Assembly: GCF_014207955.1 (NCBI RefSeq)
Contig: NZ_JACHLK010000009.1
Location: forward strand, 62,001-126,000
DNA from: Acidovorax soli
GTDB taxonomy: Bacteria; Pseudomonadota; Gammaproteobacteria; Burkholderiales; Burkholderiaceae_C
Reading direction: 5' to 3'
Length of the DNA: 64,000 bases
The notes beneath the pieces were generated by a model. That model worked only from the letters and a program-made list of their open reading frames with translations, was not told the DNA's origin and did no database searches. The position numbers and the translations under genes are program-made. Below, one piece after another: positions 8,609 to 17,431 of the stretch. Position 1 is the stretch's first letter; every line of letters starts with the position of its first letter.

Positions 8609-9232
8609 ATGAGCCAATTCGATCTCGCATCCGTCAACGCCGAACTCGGCCGCAATGCCGAAGGCCTCGTCGCCTGGGCCCTGGGCCTGGGCCAAAGCCC
8701 CATCGTCACCACCAACTTCCGCCCCTTCGAGGCCGTGATCCTGCACATGGTGAGCCGCGTGCAGCCCGATGTGCCGGTGGTCTGGATGGACAACGGCTAC
8801 AACACCGAGGCCACCTACCGCTTTGCCGACGAAGTGACGAAACAGCTCGGCCTGAATCTCAAGATCTACCTGCCGCGCCGCTCGCGCGCGCACCGCGAGG
8901 CGGTGGAAGGCGCCACGCCGGGGCTGGACGACCCGCGCCATGCCGCCTTCACCGAGGAAGTGAAGCTCGAACCCTTTGCCCGCGCCCTGCGCGAGACCGC
9001 GCCCAAGGTCTGGTTCACCGCACTGCGCGCCAGCGACACCGCCGTGCGCGCACAGATGGACCCGGTGAGCATCAACCCCGACGGCCTCATCAAGGTGGCG
9101 CCGCTGCTGCACTGGTCGTCCAAGGAGCTGTACGAGTACTGCCAGAAGCACGGCCTGCCCAACAACTTCGACTACGTGGACCCCACCAAGGGCGAAGAGA
9201 ACCGCGAGTGCGGACTGCACATCGCGCATTGA
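8609..9232 (+). CDS. cysH: Phosphoadenylylsulfate reductase family protein (CysH)
   Basis: A 207-residue PP-loop fold protein that reduces activated sulfate (PAPS or APS) to sulfite. The active-site motif RECGLH near the C-terminus has the catalytic Cys201. The substrate region shows WMDNGYNTEATYRFAD. It has only one other cysteine and lacks the paired CC and CxxC motifs that bind the 4Fe-4S cluster of bacterial APS reductases, so by sequence it is of the PAPS type. The PP-loop region near residue 33 reads TTNFRPFEAV, less canonical than SxGxxS. It is a little short for the family. It precedes cysD by 19 bp. Confidence 0.88.
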   Translation: MSQFDLASVNAELGRNAEGLVAWALGLGQSPIVTTNFRPFEAVILHMVSRVQPDVPVVWMDNGYNTEATYRFADEVTKQLGLNLKIYLPRRSRAHREAVEGATPGLDDPRHAAFTEEVKLEPFARALRETAPKVWFTALRASDTAVRAQMDPVSINPDGLIKVAPLLHWSSKELYEYCQKHGLPNNFDYVDPTKGEENRECGLHIAH

Positions 9233-9251
9233 ACCCACCGCAGAACCGACC

Positions 9252-10202
9252 ATGAACGCCCGCACCGATGCCGCGCTGCTGCAGAACAAGAACATGAGCT
9301 ACCACCTGAACAATTCGCACCTCGACGCCCTGGAAGAAGAAACCATCTTCATCCTGCGCGAGGTGGCCGCTGCCTTCGAGCGCCCCACCCTGCTGTTTTC
9401 GGGCGGCAAGGATTCGCTGGTGATGCTCAAGTGCGCAGAGAAGGCCTTCGGCGCGGGCCGCATCCCCTACCCGCTGCTCATGATCGACACGGGCCACAAC
9501 TTCCCCGAGGTCACGGACTTCCGCGATCAGCGCGCCAAGGAACTGGGTGCCGAGCTCATCGTGCGCAGCGTGGAAGACTCCATGGCGCGCGGCACGGTGC
9601 GCCTGGCCCACCCGGGCGAGAGCCGCAACGTGCACCAGTCGGTCACGCTGCTCGAAGCCATCGAGGAGTTCCGTTTCGACGCGCTGATCGGCGGCGCCCG
9701 CCGCGACGAAGAGAAGGCCCGCGCCAAGGAGCGCATCTTCTCGCACCGCGACAGCTTCGGCCAATGGCAACCCAAAGCCCAGCGCCCCGAGCTGTGGACG
9801 CTGTTCAACACCCGGCTGCAGCCCGGCGAGCACTTCCGCGTGTTCCCCATCAGCAACTGGACCGAGCTCGATGTATGGCAGTACATCGACCGCGAGCAGA
9901 TCGGCCTGCCCAGCATCTACTACACGCACAAGCGCGAGGTGGTGGACCGCAAGGGCCTCTTGATGCCCGTGACCGAGCTGACCCCGCCGCGCGAGGGCGA
10001 GAAGGTCGAGACGCGCGATGTGCGCTTTCGCACCGTGGGCGACATCACCTGCACCGCACCGGTGGAAAGCACGGCGGCCACGCCAGGCGAGATCGTCATC
10101 GAAACCCTGGCCGCCGACGTGAGCGAGCGCGGTGCGACCCGCATGGACGACAAGACGAGCGATGCCTCGATGGAAAAGCGCAAGAAGGACGGGTATTTCT
10201 GA
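9252..10202 (+). CDS. cysD: Sulfate adenylyltransferase subunit 2
   Basis: A 316-residue ATP sulfurylase small subunit that makes APS from ATP and sulfate. The PP-loop SGGKDS is at residues 50-55, followed by the family segments PLLMIDTGHNFPEV and FRVFPISNWTELDVWQY. The start at 9252 is preferred; an in-frame ATG 14 codons later is an alternative. The C-terminus ends with the typical KDGYF. The stop TGA at 10200-10202 shares its last base with the cysN ATG, which suggests translational coupling of the two subunits. Confidence 0.96.
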   Translation: MNARTDAALLQNKNMSYHLNNSHLDALEEETIFILREVAAAFERPTLLFSGGKDSLVMLKCAEKAFGAGRIPYPLLMIDTGHNFPEVTDFRDQRAKELGAELIVRSVEDSMARGTVRLAHPGESRNVHQSVTLLEAIEEFRFDALIGGARRDEEKARAKERIFSHRDSFGQWQPKAQRPELWTLFNTRLQPGEHFRVFPISNWTELDVWQYIDREQIGLPSIYYTHKREVVDRKGLLMPVTELTPPREGEKVETRDVRFRTVGDITCTAPVESTAATPGEIVIETLAADVSERGATRMDDKTSDASMEKRKKDGYF

Positions 10203-11554
10203 TGACCACCGCACAAACGACCGCACCAGCCACCGGCACCCAGGGCAACAGCCACGCATCGGCCCTCAAGTTCATCACCTGCGGCAGCGTCGATGACGGC
10301 AAGAGCACGCTGATCGGCCGCCTGCTGGTGGACAGCAAGGCCGTGCTGCAGGACCACCTGGCCGGCGTGCAGCGCCAGGGCGAGACCGACCTGGCCCTCT
10401 TGACCGACGGCCTCTCGGCCGAGCGCGAGCAAGGCATCACCATCGACGTGGCCTACCGCTATTTCGCCACCGAAGAACGCAAGTTCATCATCGGTGACGC
10501 CCCCGGCCATGAGCAGTACACGCGCAACATGGTCACCGCCGCGAGCAGCGCCGACGCCGCCGTGGTGCTCGTCGATGCGACCAAGCTCGACTGGCAGAAC
10601 CCGGACCTCGCACTGCTGCCGCAGACCCGCCGCCACTCGCTGCTGGCCCACCTGCTGCGCGTGCACTCGCTGGTGTTCGCCGTGAACAAGCTCGACGCCG
10701 TGGCCGACCCGGCCCTGGCCTTCGCCCACATCAGCGCGGCCCTGGCCAAGTTTGCGCAGGCCGCGGGCATCGCCGTGCGCGCCACGGTGCCCGTCTCGGC
10801 CCTCAAGGGCTGGAACGTGGTCGACGCCCACGCCGGCTGGTGCGGCTACAACGGCCCCACCTTGCTCGCCGTGCTGGAGCAGTTGCCCAACACGCCGGCC
10901 GACACGGGCCTGGCGCTGGCCTTCCCGGTGCAGTGGGTCGAAAAATTCTCGTCCTCGTCCGACACCTCGCAGGGCCGCCGCGTGTTCTGGGGCCGCGTGG
11001 CCGCCGGCAGCGTGGCGCCCGGCACGGCCGTGCAGATCTTCCCGAGCGGGCAGATCGCCACCGTGGCCCAGGTGCTGGACCATGCGCGCCGCCCCGTGGG
11101 CGTGGATGCGGGCCAGAGCGCCGGCATCATCCTCGACCGCGAGGTGGACGTCTCACGCGGTGACTGGATCCTGGCCGCCCCCACGGCCGCAGCCGCTGCC
11201 GAAGACGATTTCGACACGCCTGCCGCCGTGCCCGCCTGGCCCGCCAGCCGCGAGCTGTTGACCACCGTGGCCTGGATGGACGACGAGCCCCTGGTGGCCG
11301 GCCGCGTGTACTGGGCGCTGCATGGCCACCGCTGGGTCAAGGCCAAGGTCAAGCGCGTGGTGCACCGCCTGGACATCAACACCCTGGCCGAGGAGGCCGC
11401 CACGCAGCTCGACCCCAACGCCATCGGCCATGTGGAGCTGCTGCTGCAGGAGCCCCTGCCCGCCGCCTCCTTCGCCCAGGCGCGCGTGCTCGGTTCGCTG
11501 ATCCTGGTCGACACGGCCAGCCACAAAACGGCCGGTGCCGTGCTGGTTAATTGA
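10202..11554 (+). CDS. cysN: Sulfate adenylyltransferase subunit 1 (GTPase)
   Basis: A 450-residue EF-Tu-like GTPase that drives the CysD reaction. The P-loop GSVDDGKS is at residues 28-35, the DAPGHEQY switch motif is at 99-106, and NKLD supplies guanine specificity. Beta-barrel domains II and III follow. The frame is open far upstream inside cysD, but the true start is the ATG at 10202, which overlaps the cysD stop. There is no APS kinase (CysC) domain fused at the C-terminus, and no separate cysC is in the window. This matters because the neighbouring CysH looks PAPS-specific. Confidence 0.96.
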   Translation: MTTAQTTAPATGTQGNSHASALKFITCGSVDDGKSTLIGRLLVDSKAVLQDHLAGVQRQGETDLALLTDGLSAEREQGITIDVAYRYFATEERKFIIGDAPGHEQYTRNMVTAASSADAAVVLVDATKLDWQNPDLALLPQTRRHSLLAHLLRVHSLVFAVNKLDAVADPALAFAHISAALAKFAQAAGIAVRATVPVSALKGWNVVDAHAGWCGYNGPTLLAVLEQLPNTPADTGLALAFPVQWVEKFSSSSDTSQGRRVFWGRVAAGSVAPGTAVQIFPSGQIATVAQVLDHARRPVGVDAGQSAGIILDREVDVSRGDWILAAPTAAAAAEDDFDTPAAVPAWPASRELLTTVAWMDDEPLVAGRVYWALHGHRWVKAKVKRVVHRLDINTLAEEAATQLDPNAIGHVELLLQEPLPAASFAQARVLGSLILVDTASHKTAGAVLVN

Positions 11555-11689
11555 TCCGCATTCGCAACCAGAGCGCATTTGCCTGTCCAAAAACCATGGG
11601 TCACCCCTGAAGACCCCTGGTCCTCGCAACCCAAGGCCGGTGAAAGCTTCTAAAATCGAGGGTTTTCACCGACCCACACACGCCCCGTC

Positions 11690-12019
11690 ATGACCCACGT
11701 CGTTTCCGAAAACTGCATCAAGTGCAAGTACACCGATTGTGTGGACGTCTGCCCCGTCGACTGCTTCCGCGAAGGCCCGAACATGCTCGTCATCGATCCC
11801 GATGAGTGCATCGACTGCGCCGTCTGCATCCCCGAGTGCCCGGCCAACGCCATCTTTGCCGAAGAAGACCTGCCGGCCGACCAGATCGCCTTCATCAAGA
11901 TCAACGCCGACCTGGCCTTTGCCGACGGCTGGAAGAGCATCACCAAGCGCAAGCCCGCCCTGCCCGACGCCGACGAGTGGAACGGCAAGCCCGGCAAGGT
12001 CAACGAGCTGGCCCGCTGA
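11690..12019 (+). CDS. fdxA: Seven-iron ferredoxin FdxA
   Basis: A 109-residue 3Fe-4S/4Fe-4S ferredoxin. Cysteines C9, C12, C17, C21 and C25, followed by C40, C43, C46 and C50, give the classic seven-iron pattern, including the C-x4-C gap after C12 that marks the 3Fe cluster. The C-terminal half is the FdxA extension with [10 protein letters not shown] and the terminal [20 protein letters not shown] sequence at 11651, in the 135-bp gap after cysN, is a possible -10 box, so it may have its own promoter. The next gene encodes a likely reductase partner. Confidence 0.95.
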   Translation: MTHVVSENCIKCKYTDCVDVCPVDCFREGPNMLVIDPDECIDCAVCIPECPANAIFAEEDLPADQIAFIKINADLAFADGWKSITKRKPALPDADEWNGKPGKVNELAR

Positions 12020-12042
12020 GCGACATCGCACGTTCGCCCCCG

Positions 12043-13119
12043 GTGTCCACGCCCACGCAGCCCTCCTCCCCCATCGCCACGGATGCCGTGGTCATCGGTG
12101 CAGGCCCCGTGGGCCTGTTCCAGGTCTTCCAGCTCGGCCTGCAGGGCATCACCGCCCATGTGATCGACGCGTTGCCCCATGCCGGCGGCCAGTGCGTGGA
12201 GCTGTACGGCGACAAGCCCATCTACGACATCCCCGGTGTGCCCGTGTGCAGCGGGCGTGAGCTGGCGGCCTTGCTGCTGCGGCAGATCGCACCGTTCAAG
12301 CCGCACTGGCACCTCTCTGCCCTGGTTGCCTCCGTGGCGCTGCAGGACGACGGGCGCATCCTTGTAGAAACGAACCAGGGACAGGCTTTGCTGGCCCGCG
12401 CGGTCTTCATCGCCGCAGGCGTGGGGGCCTTCGTGCCACGCACGCTCAAGGTCGAAGGCATCGAAGCCTGGGTGGGCACGCAGGTGCACTACCAGCATCT
12501 GCCCGCCGGCACCCCGGTGGCCGGCCAGCGCGTGGTGGTGCATGGCGGCGACGATGCCGCCGTGGCCCATGCCATCGCGCTGGCGACGCTGCCCACGGCC
12601 GAGGCGCCTGCCAGCATCCGCCTGCTGTACCGGCGTGATGCCTTCCAGGCACCAGCCGAACAACTGCAGCAGCTGCAAGCCCTGCGCGATGCCGGGCGTG
12701 TCCAGGTCATCGTGGGCCAGATCACCGGGCTGGTGGCCGAGGCCGGGCGCCTGGCCGCGCTGCAGGTGGTGGACACCGAAGGCCAGAGCGCCAACGCGCC
12801 GGTGGACTGCCTGATCGCCGCGCTGGGCATCTCGCCGCGCCTGGGCCCGATTGCCGACTGGGGCATCGCCATCGAGCGCAAGCAGTTGGTTGTGGACACC
12901 GCCAGCTTCCGCACCAGCGTGCCCTGCATCTTCGCCGTGGGCGACATCAATACCTACCCGGGCAAGCGCAAGCTCATCCTGTGCGGCTTCCATGAAGCCA
13001 CGCTGGCCGCCTTTGCCGCGGCCGAGGCGCTTACCGGTGACAAGGTGGCGCTGCAGTACACGACCACCAGCCCGCGCCTGCATGCGCTGCTGGGCGTGGC
13101 CACGCCCCAAGCGTCCTAG
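12043..13119 (+). CDS. Ferredoxin--NADP+ reductase (thioredoxin-reductase-like flavoprotein)
   Basis: A 358-residue FAD/NADPH flavoprotein. The GTG at 12043 is chosen as start because it gives MSTPTQPSS followed by the FAD loop [11 protein letters not shown]; the frame is open upstream but overlaps fdxA. The second dinucleotide loop, [16 protein letters not shown], lies mid-protein, and a terminal FAD motif reads [23 protein letters not shown]. No CxxC redox pair of thioredoxin reductases is present, which fits the ferredoxin/flavodoxin reductase subgroup. It starts 24 bp after fdxA, so the two probably form a redox pair. Confidence 0.88.
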   Translation: MSTPTQPSSPIATDAVVIGAGPVGLFQVFQLGLQGITAHVIDALPHAGGQCVELYGDKPIYDIPGVPVCSGRELAALLLRQIAPFKPHWHLSALVASVALQDDGRILVETNQGQALLARAVFIAAGVGAFVPRTLKVEGIEAWVGTQVHYQHLPAGTPVAGQRVVVHGGDDAAVAHAIALATLPTAEAPASIRLLYRRDAFQAPAEQLQQLQALRDAGRVQVIVGQITGLVAEAGRLAALQVVDTEGQSANAPVDCLIAALGISPRLGPIADWGIAIERKQLVVDTASFRTSVPCIFAVGDINTYPGKRKLILCGFHEATLAAFAAAEALTGDKVALQYTTTSPRLHALLGVATPQAS

Positions 13120-13175
13120 CACCGCCGGGCTGTTGTGCTACCTTCGGCCCAATCCCACTGCGACAAGATTCCTGC

Positions 13176-13877
13176 ATGACCCGCTGCCTGCTGGTGGATG
13201 ACGATCCCGCCATCCGCACCCTGCTGCTCGACTACCTGGCCAACTTCGGCTTTTCCACCGAGGCCGTGGGCGACGGCCGGGGCATGCGCGCCGCCCTGGC
13301 GCGCCAGGGCTTCGATGTGGTGCTGCTCGATTTGATGCTGCCCGACGAGGACGGGCTGTCCCTGTGCCAGTGGGTGCGCCGCGACCACGGCCAGTTGCCA
13401 GTGATCGTGCTCACCGCCCAGGGCGACCCCATGTCGCGCGTGCTGGGCCTGGAGCTCGGGGCCGACGACTACCTGGCCAAGCCCTTCGAGCCGCGCGAGC
13501 TGGTGGCTCGCATCAAGGCCGTGCTGCGGCGCGGCGCGGCGCCCCCGCCGCAGGCCGACGCACCCCAGGTGCGCTTCGAGGGCTGGACCTTCGACCGGCT
13601 GCGGCGCGAACTGGTCTCGCCCGACGGCACCGTGGTGGCCCTGTCCAGTGCCGAGTTCCGTTTGCTCGAGGCCTTCACCGCCCACGCGGGCAAGGTGCTC
13701 AGCCGCGACCGGCTGCTCGATCTCTCGCGCGCGCCGGGCGTGGTGGTCAGCGACCGCAGCATCGATCTGGCCGTCTCGCGCCTGCGCGGCAAGCTCGGTG
13801 AGGGCCAGCGCGACCGGCCGCTGATACGCACCATGCGCGGCGAGGGCTATCTGTTCGACGTCGAGGTGCAGCGGTGA
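13176..13877 (+). CDS. OmpR-family response regulator
   Basis: A 233-residue two-domain regulator. The receiver domain (1-120) has acidic residues DDD at 8-10, phosphoacceptor D52 in LLDLMLPDEDG, and the conserved Lys in YLAKPFEPREL. After a short linker rich in Ala and Pro, the C-terminal winged helix shows LSSAEFRLLEAFTAHAGKVLSRDRLL and SDRSIDLAVSRLRGKLG, typical of OmpR/PhoB. The gene overlaps the downstream histidine kinase by 4 bp (GTGA), which indicates a coupled pair. The signal and targets are unknown. Confidence 0.95.
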   Translation: MTRCLLVDDDPAIRTLLLDYLANFGFSTEAVGDGRGMRAALARQGFDVVLLDLMLPDEDGLSLCQWVRRDHGQLPVIVLTAQGDPMSRVLGLELGADDYLAKPFEPRELVARIKAVLRRGAAPPPQADAPQVRFEGWTFDRLRRELVSPDGTVVALSSAEFRLLEAFTAHAGKVLSRDRLLDLSRAPGVVVSDRSIDLAVSRLRGKLGEGQRDRPLIRTMRGEGYLFDVEVQR

Positions 13878-15190
13878 CGAAACCTGCGCCCCCAGGCCGA
13901 CGCTGGAACTGGCGCCGCCTGGACACGCTGTTCCTGCGCCTGTTCATCCTGATGTGGGTGGCACTGGCGGGCAGCCACCTGGTGGCCTACCTCACGGTCA
14001 CCAAGCTGCGCCACCAGCAAGACCTCTCGACCACGCTGTCGCGCCTGCCCCCCCTGGCCACGCTGCCGCCGGGCAACCCCATCACCGGAGCCGGCGTGCC
14101 GGGCGGGCCGCCCAGGCCAGGGCCAGGGATGGGCCCAGGCGGGCCACCGCCCATGGGCGGTGAACGCATGGCCCCACCGCCGCTCCTGCAGCCCCCAGGC
14201 GGTACGGCTGCGGGCGGCGAAGGCCGGGGCCCCAACCCCTTCACGGCGGGCAACCCGCCGCGCGTGGGCGGCCCCATGCCCATGAATTCGCTGTGGATGG
14301 ACTATGGCATCCGCTTCGTGCTGATCGGCCTGGCAGCCTTCCTGGGCGCGCGCTGGCTGTCGCGCCCCATGCTGCGCCTGTCCCATGCGGCCAGCGCGCT
14401 GTCGCAAAACATCGACAAGGGCGGCAAGCCGCCCGTGATCGACGAGACCCTGGGCACCGTGGAAGTGCGCAACGCCGCCCAGGTGTTCAACCAGATGTCG
14501 CAGCGCCTCAAGGAGCAGTTCGACGCACGCGGCCTGCACATGGCCGCCGTGTCGCACGACCTGCGCACCCCCCTCACGCGGCTGCGCATGCGCGTGGCCC
14601 AGTGGCCCGAGGGGCCGGCCCAGCAGGCCGCGATCAACGACATCCGCGAGATGGACGAGATGATCGGTGACACCCTGGCCGTGCTGCGCGAGCAGCACGA
14701 GGGCAGCGAGGCCCGCTCCATCGACCTGGTGGCCCTGCTCCAGGCCCTGGTGGACGACCTGGCCGACCAGGGCCTGCCGGTGGAGCTGCTGCCGCCGGCC
14801 ACCGATGTGCCCGTGCGCGTGCGCGCCCGCACGGCCGCGCTGCGCCGCGTGATCGGCAACCTGGTGGGCAATGCCGTGCGCCATGGCGGCGGCGCCACCC
14901 TCACCGTGCACGCCCTGCCCGAGGGCGTGGTGCTGCACATCGACGACTCGGGCCCCGGCATTCCCGAGGCGCAGCTGGAGCAGGCCCTGGAGCCCTGGGT
15001 GCGCCTGTCGCAGGATGCGGCGCCCCCCGCCCATGCCATGGCGGGCGAGCTGCCGGCGCGCACGGCCGGCTATGGGCTGGGCCTGGCCATTGCGCGCGAC
15101 CTGGCGGAGCGCGATGGTTGCCGGCTGAGTTTGCACAACCGGGCCGAGGGGGGATTGCGGGCGCAGTTGGTGATGCCGCTGGCGGGTTGA
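13874..15190 (+). CDS. Sensor histidine kinase with Gly/Pro-rich periplasmic loop
   Basis: A 438-residue membrane kinase starting at GTG 13874. TM1 is about residues 20-42 and TM2 about 143-162. Between them is a low-complexity loop dominated by Gly, Pro and Met (about 70-135). A HAMP region follows, then the phosphorylated His228 in SHDLRTPLTRLRMRV. The ATPase domain has GNLVGNAVRHGG, DDSGPGIPE and YGLGLAIARDL boxes. The arrangement resembles EnvZ-type kinases. The Met/Pro/Gly-rich sensor loop is unusual and might reflect a metal or envelope signal; this is only inference. Confidence 0.95.
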   Translation: MTKPAPPGRRWNWRRLDTLFLRLFILMWVALAGSHLVAYLTVTKLRHQQDLSTTLSRLPPLATLPPGNPITGAGVPGGPPRPGPGMGPGGPPPMGGERMAPPPLLQPPGGTAAGGEGRGPNPFTAGNPPRVGGPMPMNSLWMDYGIRFVLIGLAAFLGARWLSRPMLRLSHAASALSQNIDKGGKPPVIDETLGTVEVRNAAQVFNQMSQRLKEQFDARGLHMAAVSHDLRTPLTRLRMRVAQWPEGPAQQAAINDIREMDEMIGDTLAVLREQHEGSEARSIDLVALLQALVDDLADQGLPVELLPPATDVPVRVRARTAALRRVIGNLVGNAVRHGGGATLTVHALPEGVVLHIDDSGPGIPEAQLEQALEPWVRLSQDAAPPAHAMAGELPARTAGYGLGLAIARDLAERDGCRLSLHNRAEGGLRAQLVMPLAG

Positions 15191-15257
15191 CTGCTGTGTG
15201 TGGTGATGCGGTGCATCTGCCGCTGTTTTGAGCGGCATGCTTTGATTGAAGGCGGAG

Positions 15258-15961
15258 GCCGGGATGTGCGCCCGGCGGCGCACCTACTTTCTTTTTGCGC
15301 AAAAAGAAAGTAGGCAAAGAAACAGCGCCCCGCTGTCTGCGTCCCTCCGCTGCGCTACGGGCAACCTGCGATGCTCGGTCCTGGGGTGGCGTCGCGGAAC
15401 TCACTTCGTTTGGCCTGCGGCCAAACTCCGTTCAAACATCCGCGACGAGCTAGACAACGAAGTGCGTGTGTCCTTCGGCACACGCACCCACCCCAGGCCC
15501 TGCGCTTCTCGGCGCAGCCAGAAGGGGTGGGAGCGGGGCCAGGGACGGCTGCTGCTACGCAGCTGCGCCGGGTGTCGGTTACGCGCTGCGCGCTGCCGAC
15601 GCGTGGGCGCGATCGCCCTGCCCAGGCCGAAGCGCAGCGAGGCAAATCGGGCCGAGCGAAGCAATGGCCCGTGTCGGTATCCACCCCCTTCTGACCGTGC
15701 CGAGAAGCGCAGGGCCTGGGGTGAGCGCGTGCCGAAGGACACGCGCATCGTTCTCTGACTCACCGTGGATGTTTGAGCGCAGTTCACCCGCAGGGGGAAC
15801 GCAGCGAGTTCCACGGTGCACACCAGGACCGAGCATCGCAGGCTGCCCCCAGCGCCCAACAGGGCGATGGGGGACGCGGGCAGCGGGGTCGTCTTTTCTT
15901 GGCCTACCTTCTTTTGACGAAGCAAAAGAAGGTAGGTGCGCCGCCGGGCGCACATCCCGGC
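15258..15961. repeat. 704-bp imperfect palindrome: two head-to-head repeat units
   Basis: The two outermost 29 bp (15258-15286 and 15933-15961) are perfect inverted repeats. Similarity continues inward for about 270 bp per arm: 15361-15384 pairs with 15823-15846, and 15464-15513 pairs with 15699-15748. A central spacer of about 170 bp is left. Each arm has its own AT-rich hairpin near the outer end (15283-15314 and 15903-15936). Short open frames inside are broken, overlap in several frames and have no recognisable domains, so the region is treated as non-coding. Arm divergence suggests two separately diverged copies of one dispersed unit rather than a recent transposon. Confidence 0.85.
15283..15314. 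repeat. Perfect 32-bp palindrome at left end of the large repeat
   Basis: CCTACTTTCTTTTTGC is followed immediately by its exact reverse complement, giving a 32-bp perfect palindrome with a T-rich arm. As RNA it would fold to a long stem closed by GCGC and resembles a bidirectional terminator for the kinase gene ending at 15190. A related 14-bp stem with a 6-base loop lies at 15903-15936. Confidence 0.75.
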
Positions 15962-16169
15962 TCCCGCTCACTGAAAAAGCACACGGTAACCACCACTACA
16001 GCCATTCCAACAACAGCCCAGCAGAATCCATCATTTCATCCAAGACACAAACTGCATATACAAAACTTACAGGCTGGCGAGACACTGTGCACACGGTCAC
16101 CCAGCCAGTCCGCCAAATGCAACGCGACTCGGGTGAGTGGTTTTCTCTTTCAACAGAACCTGCAAGCCC

Positions 16170-17240
16170 ATGAACAACGCCCTGTACCACGACGACGACA
16201 CCGCCCACCACCACGGGCTCCCGCACGACCTCAAGACCCTGACCCGCCAGGCCGCCACGCGCCGCAACGCGCTGCGCTGGCTGGCCGTGGGGAGCATGGC
16301 CCCCCTGTCCCTGCTCTCGGGCAACAGCATGGCCGACACGGCCAGCGATACCAGCACCGTGCTCAACTGGGCCCAGGCCACCTACCCGCAGTGGTTCCCG
16401 GCCAGCTCGGCCGTGGCGCAGAGCAACGCCAATTTCATCTTCCGCTTCTACCCCACCACCGACAACTACCTGGGCGTGAGCCTGCAGGACTCCAACCTGT
16501 ATGCCTATGGCCGCGAGACCGGCTATGCCTTCCTGAACCTGGGCCCCCTGTCCCACTGGGTCAGCATGGCCGCGGGCGGCGCCACCAGCCAGACCTGCAG
16601 CATCATTCCGCAGGAGACGGCCGGCCCCTACCCCGGCGATGGCTCCAACAGCAACCAGTCGGGCGTGGCCAATGCGCTCACGCTCTCGGGCATCGTGCGC
16701 AGCGACATCCGTGCCAGCATCGGCGGCGCCACGGGCATCGCGGCCGGCATCCCGCTGCGCGTGGAACTGGAGCTGGTCAACACCGCGTCGAGCTGCGCCA
16801 CCCTCTCGGGCTATGCCATCTACCTGTGGCACTGCACGCGCGACGGCCTGTACTCCATGTACTCGAACGGCGTCACCGCCGAGAACTACCTGCGCGGCGT
16901 GCAGGAGACCAGCGCCTCGGGCGTGGCCACCTTCCAATCCATCTTCCCGGGCTGCTACTCGGGCCGCATGCCGCACATCCACTTCGAGGTGTACCGCAAC
17001 CTGGCCAGCGCCACGCGCGGCGCCAATGCCATCCGCACCTCGCAGATGGCCTTCCCCACGGCCGTGTGCCAGCAGGTCTACACCACCGATGGCTACAGCG
17101 CGAGCGTGCGCAACCTCTCGCAGATCAGCTTTGCCACCGACAACGTGTTCAGCGACGGCGTGTCGCTGCAGACCGCCACGGTGACGGGCGACAACACCAG
17201 TGGCTACGTGGCCAAGCTGCGTGTGGGCGTGAGCGGCTGA
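16170..17240 (+). CDS. Exported intradiol ring-cleavage dioxygenase-like protein
   Basis: A 356-residue protein. The ATG at 16170 starts a His/Asp-rich leader (NNALYHDDDTAHHHGLPH), followed by ATRRNALRWLAVGSMAPL, a Tat-like signal ending near residue 60, so export is likely. Residues 65-145 form a short domain rich in aromatic residues. The C-terminal part is the intradiol dioxygenase fold: QETAGPYPG, then AIYLWHCTRDGLYSMYS with candidate tyrosine ligand, and GCYSGRMPHIHFEVY with the two histidine ligands. Secreted members of this family are known but poorly characterised, and the substrate is unknown. A strong terminator follows. Confidence 0.82.
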   Translation: MNNALYHDDDTAHHHGLPHDLKTLTRQAATRRNALRWLAVGSMAPLSLLSGNSMADTASDTSTVLNWAQATYPQWFPASSAVAQSNANFIFRFYPTTDNYLGVSLQDSNLYAYGRETGYAFLNLGPLSHWVSMAAGGATSQTCSIIPQETAGPYPGDGSNSNQSGVANALTLSGIVRSDIRASIGGATGIAAGIPLRVELELVNTASSCATLSGYAIYLWHCTRDGLYSMYSNGVTAENYLRGVQETSASGVATFQSIFPGCYSGRMPHIHFEVYRNLASATRGANAIRTSQMAFPTAVCQQVYTTDGYSASVRNLSQISFATDNVFSDGVSLQTATVTGDNTSGYVAKLRVGVSG

Positions 17241-17280
17241 AGCCCCACGATCCCATCCCTTTTCTCTGATTCCCTCCCTT

Positions 17281-17315
17281 GGGTGCCTCCGGCTTGCCGG
17301 GGCACCCCTTTTTTT
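17281..17315 (+). terminator. Rho-independent terminator after the dioxygenase gene
   Basis: GGGTGCC...GGCACCC encloses CCGGC-TT-GCCGG (17281-17307), followed by a run of eight T within 17308-17315, 40 bp after the stop codon of the upstream gene. Confidence 0.9.
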
Positions 17316-17431
17316 GGCCGCGCCGGGAATGTGCGAACCAGCGCAGTCTCACTACAGCGAAACCTCCCATCGGCCTACAGCATGCTGGCCTGCCCGTGCC
17401 CAGAATGGGCCCACGACACCGGGAGCCGATC

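Noticed and set aside
15258..15961. Transposon or MITE interpretation of the inverted repeat
   Set aside because: No target-site duplication was found at the ends, no transposase is nearby, and the arms are too diverged for a recent insertion. Kept as a dispersed repeat pair.
15246..16164. Several 100-235-codon open frames inside the large inverted repeat
   Set aside because: They overlap in many frames on both strands, mirror each other because the DNA is palindromic, and have biased sequences without ribosome-binding sites. Treated as non-coding repeat.
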